A stretch of 64,000 nt of DNA from Prosthecobacter sp. (GTDB taxonomy: Bacteria; Verrucomicrobiota; Verrucomicrobiia; Verrucomicrobiales; Verrucomicrobiaceae), in the NCBI RefSeq assembly GCF_034366625.1, contig NZ_JAXMIH010000024.1, positions 124,001-188,000 on the forward strand. The letters are read 5' to 3'. Shown here one piece after another: positions 58,328-64,000 of the stretch (the stretch's first letter is position 1; every line of letters begins with the position of its first letter). The position numbers and the translations under genes are program-made. The notes beneath the pieces are model-generated. The model made no database searches, was not told the DNA's origin, and was given only the letters and a program-made list of their open reading frames with translations.

Positions 58328-59854
58328 ATGCAGAACCGATTCGATTTTCGCGGCCTTTACGTCCTGGACATGGCCAACAACCACCAAGGACAGGTGGATC
58401 ATGGCCTGCGCATCATCCAGGAGCACGGCCAGGCCGTGGCCAAACATGGTGTGAAGACCGCGCTGAAGTTTCAATTTCGTCATTTTGAAACCTTCATCCA
58501 CCCGGCTCACCAATCCGGCTCCACGAACAAGCACATCCCGCGCTTTCTGGCCAATGCGCTGAGCGATGATGACTTTGCCCGGCTGACCACCGCCGTCCGT
58601 GAGGCCGGCATGCTCACCATGGCGACTCCGTTCGATGAAGAGTCGGTCGATCTCATCGAGAAACTCGACATCTCCATCATCAAGATCGCCAGTTGCTCCG
58701 CACGTGACTGGCCTCTGCTGGAAAAAGCCGCCCGTTACAACCGGCCCGTGATCGTCTCCACCGGCGGCCTGACCCTTGCCGAAATCGATGACGTGGTCAG
58801 TTTCCTCGAGCACCGCAGCGTGGACTTCGCCCTCATGCACTGCGTGTCGGTCTATCCCACCCCGCCGGAACATCTCCAGCTCAACCAGGTTTCCACGCTG
58901 AAGCAGCGTCATCCACGCATCACCGTCGGTTTCTCCACGCATGAAGATCCCGCAGACACGCGTCCGGTGATGGTTGCCGTGGCCAAAGGTGCGGAAATGC
59001 TGGAGCGTCACATCGGTGTCGTCACGGATAAAATCCAGCTCAATGCCTATTCCTCCACCCCGGATCAAACAGACGCCTGGATCGCCGCAGCGGAAGACGC
59101 GCGTGTCATGTGCGGCGCCGTCACACGCCCGATCTCGATCGCATCCGAACAAGAGTCCCTCAAATCACTGAAGCGCGGCGTGTTTGCCGTCCGGGATCTG
59201 CAAACCGGAGATGCGCTGGCATCCGATGCGGTTTATTTCGCCATGCCAATGACGGAAGGCCAGTTGACCAGCGAGCATTGGAAGCCCGGCATCACCCTGC
59301 TTCAGCCTGTGGTCAAAGATGGGGCGGTCATGGAGGGAATCCTCCAGCGGCCACCGTTGCCGCCGAAGCACCGCCTCATCGACGCCATCCACGAGATCAA
59401 GAGCATGCTCAATGAGGCACGCATCTTCCTTCCGGTGGACTTCAATCTCGAGTTCTCACATCACTACGGCATCGAAAACTTCGCTGAAACCGGCGCCGTG
59501 CTGATTGACTGCATCAACCGCGAGTACTGCAAGAAGCTGGTCATCCAACTGCCCGGACAGGCGCACCCCAACCACTTTCACAAACGGAAAGAAGAGACTT
59601 TCCATGTGCTGGCCGGCCAGCTCGAACTCGTGCTGGAGGGCCGTCTGCGCGTGCTCTATCCAGGTGACCTGTATCTCATTCCCCAAGGTGCCTGGCACAG
59701 CTTTTCGTCCAAAACCGGCGTCATTTTCGAGGAAGTCTCCACCACTCATCACAACGACGACTCCTTCTACGAAGACAAGCTCATCAACGAGCGCGGCCGC
59801 GACTTCCGCAAGACGGTTGTCAAGCAGTGGGGCCGCTATCAGTTGGACGCGTAG
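58328..59854 (+). CDS. neuB: Nonulosonate synthase NeuB fused to a C-terminal cupin
   Basis: Condenses an N-acyl-mannosamine-type sugar with phosphoenolpyruvate. 508 residues in three parts. The NeuB TIM barrel is residues 5-270 (LDMANNHQG, LKFQFR, ATPFDEESVDLIEKLDISIIKIAS, VSTGGLTLAEID, HCVSVYPTPPEHLQLN, GFSTHE, LERHIG). An antifreeze-like SAF domain covers about 278-345 (SLKRGVFAVRDLQTGDALASDAVYF). A cupin covers about 370-490 with metal ligands in 'HPNHFHKRKEETFHVLAGQ' and 'PQGAWHSF'. The cupin extension is absent from classical NeuB (about 350 residues) and could isomerise or bind a sugar. The stop is 2 bp before the HAD gene. Confidence 0.9.
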   Translation: MQNRFDFRGLYVLDMANNHQGQVDHGLRIIQEHGQAVAKHGVKTALKFQFRHFETFIHPAHQSGSTNKHIPRFLANALSDDDFARLTTAVREAGMLTMATPFDEESVDLIEKLDISIIKIASCSARDWPLLEKAARYNRPVIVSTGGLTLAEIDDVVSFLEHRSVDFALMHCVSVYPTPPEHLQLNQVSTLKQRHPRITVGFSTHEDPADTRPVMVAVAKGAEMLERHIGVVTDKIQLNAYSSTPDQTDAWIAAAEDARVMCGAVTRPISIASEQESLKSLKRGVFAVRDLQTGDALASDAVYFAMPMTEGQLTSEHWKPGITLLQPVVKDGAVMEGILQRPPLPPKHRLIDAIHEIKSMLNEARIFLPVDFNLEFSHHYGIENFAETGAVLIDCINREYCKKLVIQLPGQAHPNHFHKRKEETFHVLAGQLELVLEGRLRVLYPGDLYLIPQGAWHSFSSKTGVIFEEVSTTHHNDDSFYEDKLINERGRDFRKTVVKQWGRYQLDA

Positions 59855-59856
59855 CC

Positions 59857-60510
59857 ATGCCGGTCTCCGTCATCGCCTTCGACCTGGACGGTACGCTGAT
59901 CGATTCCAACCCGGTGAAGCGCCAGGGTTTCGACCATGTGTTCGCCGGCTTCAATACGGGCACGGCAACGGTGGCCCGCGTGCTGGAGACACATCGCAAA
60001 GCCTTTCGCACTGTCGTCATCCGCCTCGTTTTGGAGCAACTGCACGCTGCGAGCGAGCCCGGCTGCGAACCAACCGAGGAGCGCGTGCTTGAACTTGCCG
60101 CCCGCTACAATCGCTTCTGCATCGACGGCGCCGTCTCATGTCCCGAAATCACCGGGGCTGCACAAACGCTCCAACAACTGTCCGCAAGCCACAAGCTCTT
60201 CATCAACACCGCCACCGCCGGTGAGGCGGCGGTCGAAATCATCGAGCGCCGTGGCTGGAGTCACCTGTTCACGGGCGTGCTTGGCTTCCCGCCGGGGAAG
60301 CTGGAAAACCTGCAGACCGCCGCCGCACAAACAAGAGTGCAGCACCGAGACGTGCTCATGGTGGGAGACGACGACCACGATGCGGAAGCGGCCACCGCAT
60401 TCGACTGCCCGTTTATCGCCGTCCAAGGGCCGACTTCACACTTTACTCGTCCTCCGGCCATGGTTATAACCCGCCTGGATGAACTGCCGCCCCTTCTAGC
60501 TCTTTTATGA
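59857..60510 (+). CDS. HAD-superfamily phosphatase
   Basis: 217 residues. Motif I 'VIAFDLDGTLIDSNPVKRQGF' with the nucleophile Asp, a helical cap (residues about 20-90), motif II around 'LFINTATAG', Lys in 'PPGKLENL' and motif IV 'VLMVGDDDHDAEAA'. The ATG at 59857 is 2 bp after neuB, and its stop overlaps the next start as ATGA, so it is tightly coupled to nonulosonate synthesis. By analogy with Neu5Ac-9-P and KDN-9-P phosphatases it may remove a phosphate from the NeuB product, which would imply a phosphorylated substrate. This is inference only. Confidence 0.85.
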   Translation: MPVSVIAFDLDGTLIDSNPVKRQGFDHVFAGFNTGTATVARVLETHRKAFRTVVIRLVLEQLHAASEPGCEPTEERVLELAARYNRFCIDGAVSCPEITGAAQTLQQLSASHKLFINTATAGEAAVEIIERRGWSHLFTGVLGFPPGKLENLQTAAAQTRVQHRDVLMVGDDDHDAEAATAFDCPFIAVQGPTSHFTRPPAMVITRLDELPPLLALL

Positions 60511-61394
60511 CACAAAACCGGATCAAAGACCTTCTGATTCAGCTCGATCTGAGCGCTCCAGGTTCATTCGTGCAGATTTTCGACCGCGTCCGCGACCGTG
60601 ACGACATCGCCGTGCTGCGCTGCAACAAAAGCGGTGCCATCCTGCTGAGCCGCACGGATCACATGGAGATCAGCCACTATCAGGAGAAGGAAGTCCTCTC
60701 CTACTACAACGCCGACTCCGTGCAGTCCGCTGTTCTCAAGACCGAGATCGACGACAGCCGCCGCGAAGCGATGTTCAAGGATCTCGTGCGCAACAAGACC
60801 CTGCTCGACGTGGGCTGTGGTGGTGGCGGATCGCTCAAAAAACTCTCCGCCTACGCCAAGTCAGCCGTCGGGGTTGAGCCGCAACGGCTGGCCCGTGGCC
60901 TTGCCGAAAATCTGGGGCTGGACGTCAAAGCAGACATCAAGGAAGTGCCGGAGGCTTCCTGCGATGTCGCCACCCTGTTTCATGTTTACGAACACATCAC
61001 CGATCCGGTCGAATTCCTGAAACTCGTGCGCAGCCGCATCCGTCCAGGCGGCAAAGTGCTCATCGAGGTTCCGCACAGCGGCGACTTCCTCATCAGCTTC
61101 CTGGCCTGCGAAGCCTTCATGAAGCACACCTTCTGGAGCGAGCACATCATCCTCCACAGCCGCGTGACTTTGGAGCGTTTCGCCCGTGAGGCAGGATTCG
61201 TGAACCCCGTGATTCGTGGCTACCAGCGTTATCCGCTCGCCAACCACCTGCACTGGCTGTCCAACGGCCAGCCTGGCGGACACCTGAACTGGTCCTTCCT
61301 GCGCGACGAACAACTCGACGCGGCCTACACGTCCGTCCTCGCCAATCTCAATCTCACCGACACGATCATTCTGGAAGCCTCCAATCCTCTGTAA
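60507..61394 (+). CDS. SAM-dependent methyltransferase
   Basis: 295 residues. Motif I 'KTLLDVGCGGGGSLKKLSAYAKSAVGVEPQ', then 'VATLFHVYEHITDPVEFLKLVRSRIRPGGKVLIEVPHSGD' and a C-terminal extension 'HTFWSEHIILHSRVTLERFAREAGF' like other glycan-locus methyltransferases (Methyltransf_23 type). The N-terminal 60 residues have no known domain. Translationally coupled to the HAD phosphatase gene (4 bp overlap). Probably methylates a sugar of the surface glycan. Confidence 0.85.
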   Translation: MTQNRIKDLLIQLDLSAPGSFVQIFDRVRDRDDIAVLRCNKSGAILLSRTDHMEISHYQEKEVLSYYNADSVQSAVLKTEIDDSRREAMFKDLVRNKTLLDVGCGGGGSLKKLSAYAKSAVGVEPQRLARGLAENLGLDVKADIKEVPEASCDVATLFHVYEHITDPVEFLKLVRSRIRPGGKVLIEVPHSGDFLISFLACEAFMKHTFWSEHIILHSRVTLERFAREAGFVNPVIRGYQRYPLANHLHWLSNGQPGGHLNWSFLRDEQLDAAYTSVLANLNLTDTIILEASNPL

Positions 61395-61422
61395 GCTTTC
61401 CGAAGCGCCAGCCCTCTCCCAC

Positions 61423-62112
61423 ATGAAGTATCCCAAATACGAAAGGCTCGGTCGCCTCCGCAAATACCTTCAGGAAGTCCACGGCATGCGACGCCTGAAG
61501 GCCGACCGGGAGTTGTGGGCCGTACTCGATCCGATCTGCAAGGCGAGTTCGTCCACCGGCTGCACGTTTCATGAGATGTACCTGCTCTACTCGCACATCC
61601 TGCGGAAGAAACCGGCATACGTGCTCGAACTCGGTCCCGGTGTGAGCACCATCGTCATGGGCTACGCCGCCAAAAAACTGCGTGCCTCGGGTCATGCCTG
61701 CCAGGTGGTGACTATGGAAGACATACCCTTCTACTACGAGGATCTGAAAAAGCTGCTTCCTGCGGAGTTGAACGACTGCGTGCAGTTGATCCTCTCCCCG
61801 ACCGAGGACCGTGAGGTGAATGGTTTCATCGCACGCCGCTACGTGAACAAGCCACAGCATGAATACGGCCTCGTCTTCATCGACGGCCCAGAGATTCCCA
61901 GCCAGAAGGAGGATCCGCGTTACCTTGATGGCGACATTCTTGACGTGGCGGAATGGAACAAGAAGCCCTTCACCGCCTACCTCGACTGCCGCATCGGCAC
62001 GCGTGATGCGATCAAAGCGCTGCTCCCGCAGGCCGTGATCCACTGGGATCGTCAGCATATGTTTTCCCGCGTCACCATCCCCGCCCCGAGTCTCGACGTT
62101 CATGAAACTTGA
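61423..62112 (+). CDS. Rossmann-fold protein, probable SAM-dependent methyltransferase
   Basis: 229 residues. A motif-I-like segment 'AYVLELGPGVSTIVMGYAAKKL' and 'HACQVVTMEDIPFYYEDLKKLLP', with 'YGLVFIDGPEIPSQKEDPRYLDGDIL' at the motif IV position, resemble Methyltransf_24-type enzymes. The C-terminal part 'AYLDCRIGTRDAIKALLP' is unassigned. The SAM loop (ELGPGVST) fits the family, but the acceptor is unknown. 28 bp follow the preceding methyltransferase, consistent with one operon. Confidence 0.65.
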   Translation: MKYPKYERLGRLRKYLQEVHGMRRLKADRELWAVLDPICKASSSTGCTFHEMYLLYSHILRKKPAYVLELGPGVSTIVMGYAAKKLRASGHACQVVTMEDIPFYYEDLKKLLPAELNDCVQLILSPTEDREVNGFIARRYVNKPQHEYGLVFIDGPEIPSQKEDPRYLDGDILDVAEWNKKPFTAYLDCRIGTRDAIKALLPQAVIHWDRQHMFSRVTIPAPSLDVHET

Positions 62113-62136
62113 GCAGTCCCTTGAAGTGCTACTGCG

Positions 62137-63153
62137 ATGAAGAAAATGATCCAAAAGCTCACCCAGGGCATCAGAGAGCGCAAGCATCTGACCGAGGCGG
62201 TTTTAACCTACTTGGTCCCTGTCAGACAGCCTTTGCTTCTCATCTCGCAGGTGCAGCGTTCCGGCGGCACACTGCTGAGCCAGTTGCTCGATGCCCATCC
62301 TGAACTGCACGCCCATCCTCACGAACTGAAAATTGGCCGGCCGAAAAAAGAGGACTGGCCGCAGCTCGACCCCAAGGAATCTCCGGGAAAACTGTTCGGC
62401 GAGATATGGGAGGAAAACACCCGGTTCTTCCTGCAAAACGGCTATCGTAAGGACATCAAAACCCGCGAACAGAAAGAGACCTTTCGCTGCCTTTTTCTGC
62501 CCAGCATCATGCGTCGGGCTTTTCTCGCCGACCTGGGCTCCAAGCCCAGCCCTGCTCAGCGCGACGTTTTGGATTCGTATTTCACCGCCTATTTCAACGG
62601 ATGGCTCGACAATCGCAATCTACATGGCGCCAAAAAATACGTTTCCGGCTTTGTACCCAGCCTGTCTTCAAGGCCTGCAAGCATGGAAAGATACTGGCAG
62701 GATTATCCAGATGGACGCGTGATTTTCATCGTTCGTGATCCATGCAGCTGGTATGCTTCGGCTTCCAAGTACATGCCTCAGAAGTTTGGCAACCTGGAAG
62801 ATGGCCTCCACCAGTGGACAGCCTCCACGGAGGCCATCCTTGAATCGCGCGGCAAAAAGCCGCAGCAGACTTTGCTTTACACCTTTGAGGACCTGGTGAC
62901 CCGCACCGAAGAAGTGATGCGCTCCATCTGCCGCAACACCGGCTTGAGCTACCATCCAACGGTGCTGGAGCCCACCTTCAATGGCATGCCCATTCGTGCC
63001 GCATCCAGTTTTTCAGTCGATCACGTGAGCCACGGCGTGATCAAGGAGACCGCACAGCGCCGGCATTTGCTTGACGATTCCACAATTCGCCGCATTGAGG
63101 AAAAAACGTCCTCTATTTACAGCGACGCGCTCAACAAACTGACCCCCATCTAA
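62137..63153 (+). CDS. Sulfotransferase family protein (PAPS-dependent)
   Basis: 338 residues. The 5'-phosphosulfate-binding loop is 'LLISQVQRSGGTLLSQLLDAHPEL', and the 3'-phosphate-binding segment is 'RVIFIVRDPCSWYASASKYMPQKFG', followed by 'LLYTFEDLVTRTEEVMRSICRNTGL'. It transfers sulfate from PAPS to a hydroxyl or amine, here most likely a sugar of the surface polysaccharide. The donor can be supplied by the APS kinase at 50250 in the same locus. ATG codons at 62137 and 62146 are both possible. It appears to be the last gene of the rightward operon; a 66 bp gap follows. Confidence 0.85.
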   Translation: MKKMIQKLTQGIRERKHLTEAVLTYLVPVRQPLLLISQVQRSGGTLLSQLLDAHPELHAHPHELKIGRPKKEDWPQLDPKESPGKLFGEIWEENTRFFLQNGYRKDIKTREQKETFRCLFLPSIMRRAFLADLGSKPSPAQRDVLDSYFTAYFNGWLDNRNLHGAKKYVSGFVPSLSSRPASMERYWQDYPDGRVIFIVRDPCSWYASASKYMPQKFGNLEDGLHQWTASTEAILESRGKKPQQTLLYTFEDLVTRTEEVMRSICRNTGLSYHPTVLEPTFNGMPIRAASSFSVDHVSHGVIKETAQRRHLLDDSTIRRIEEKTSSIYSDALNKLTPI

Positions 63154-63219
63154 TCCTCTTCACAAGCATGCCGTAGATTGCATGGTTAAAAAGTAGTGCC
63201 GCCAATTTCGCTATCGCCT

Positions 63220-64000
63220 ATGAGCCGCCACGATCATTTAGTGCCCCACCAGCGCCTGCCCGGCGACTTTCAGATTGATCATGCCAATGTCGGCACCCTC
63301 CTCGCCTTCCAGGCCAAGGCGGCTCCAACCAAGACGTTTCTCATCTGCCCTGGAGCAGATAAGGAAGAATACTCCTACGCTGAGTTTCATGAGCTGGTGC
63401 TGCGGACTGCCCGGTTTCTACAGGCCCGAGGATTGAAGAAGGGGCACCGCATCAATCTGATCATTCCCAACTGCGCCGAGTTTCTTCTGCTCTACTTCGC
63501 AGCCCTGTCTTTGGGAATCGTCGTCGTGCCGATCAACGAGGATCTGGCGCCGAAGGAGATGAGCTTCATCATCAACAATTCGGAGTCCCGCATCGTCTTT
63601 TACGATCCCGGCTATCAGCACAAGGCATCTGAACTCGCCGGCATGATCTCCGCTTCGACCCAGGTCTGCGACGCCGGACGTTATCCCGAGTTCCTGCCTC
63701 TGCAGCACGCGACTGATGCGCCGCTTGTGCCGGAAGACTTTGGTGCGACAGACATCGGCATCATCATCTACACCTCCGGCACCACCGGAAATCCCAAGGG
63801 TGTGGTGCTGACCCACATGAGCATGCTGGCTGATGCGAAGGCTCTTTCAGAACGACTCAGCTTCAGTTCTGCCACCCGCACCATGACCATCCTGCCGATG
63901 TTTCACAACAACGGCCAGATTGTGACCCTGATGACGCCCCTTTACGCGGGCGGTTCGGTCGTTTTGACCAAGGGTAAGGTCTCGCTCATGTCCTTCTGGG
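63220..64000 (+). CDS. AMP-dependent acyl-CoA synthetase/ligase, 5' part (cut by window end)
   Basis: An open frame from the ATG at 63220 (MSRHDHLVPHQRLPG) to the window edge, 260 codons seen. The adenylate-forming core A3 motif 'IIIYTSGTTGNPKGVVLTH' is clear, and 'LPMFHNNGQIVTLMTPLYAGGSVVL' follows as in acyl-CoA synthetases. It activates a carboxylic acid to an acyl-AMP and then a thioester. The substrate cannot be told from this half. It may start a new operon next to the glycan locus or provide an acyl group for it. Confidence 0.9.
   Translation, partial: MSRHDHLVPHQRLPGDFQIDHANVGTLLAFQAKAAPTKTFLICPGADKEEYSYAEFHELVLRTARFLQARGLKKGHRINLIIPNCAEFLLLYFAALSLGIVVVPINEDLAPKEMSFIINNSESRIVFYDPGYQHKASELAGMISASTQVCDAGRYPEFLPLQHATDAPLVPEDFGATDIGIIIYTSGTTGNPKGVVLTHMSMLADAKALSERLSFSSATRTMTILPMFHNNGQIVTLMTPLYAGGSVVLTKGKVSLMSFW

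Noticed and set aside
63154-63219. CATGC / GCATG inverted repeat after the sulfotransferase gene
   Set aside because: The stem is only 5 bp and is followed by an A-run, not a T-run, so it does not support a terminator.

Overview
The window looks like the chromosome of a Verrucomicrobiota bacterium, probably close to Prosthecobacter/Verrucomicrobium. This is inferred from protein style, not from a marker gene. The clues are a ThuA-type secreted protein, an ECF sigma factor overlapping a YfbK-like anti-sigma protein, an S11 peptidase and LpxR of the type seen in that phylum, and a giant secreted protein ending in a 'DPDxDGLxNLxEYALG' segment and a TIGR02597-like domain. The DNA is GC-rich, genes are closely packed, and Shine-Dalgarno signals are weak at most starts. 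I saw no rRNA, tRNA, CRISPR array, transposase, integrase or phage gene.

Layout. 1-480: end of an upstream gene, then sparse sequence. 480-7365: housekeeping and envelope genes: SnoaL-like protein, S11 D-Ala-D-Ala carboxypeptidase homologue without its catalytic serine, 6-phosphofructokinase, thioredoxin, CHAD protein, sigma/anti-sigma pair, and a lipoprotein L,D-transpeptidase. 7443-41171 (minus strand): a single uninterrupted gene of 33.7 kb encoding an 11,242-residue secreted protein. It has about 35 SdrD_B-like domains, about 25 He_PIG Ig-like domains, several candidate beta-propellers, and PA14 and LamG modules that sit inside Ig-like domains. 41172-46626: argininosuccinate synthase, a small membrane protein, a secreted beta-helix protein, LpxR and ThuA. 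46666-63153: a surface-glycan locus. 63220 to the end: the start of an acyl-CoA synthetase.

How the genes fit together. The glycan locus contains NeuC, NeuB (fused to a cupin) and NeuA homologues, enough for a nonulosonate (sialic-acid-like) sugar made from UDP-GlcNAc and activated with CMP. It also has an APS kinase and a sulfotransferase, which together make and use PAPS. Two glycosyltransferases, a surface-carbohydrate protein, a 3,5-epimerase-like cupin, a Gfo/Idh/MocA oxidoreductase, an AsnB-type amidotransferase, a HAD phosphatase and several methyltransferases complete it. The likely product is a sulfated, methylated surface polysaccharide carrying a nonulosonate. The giant protein, the wall enzymes, LpxR and this locus make the window strongly biased toward the cell surface. 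Whether the giant protein and the glycan interact cannot be read from the sequence.
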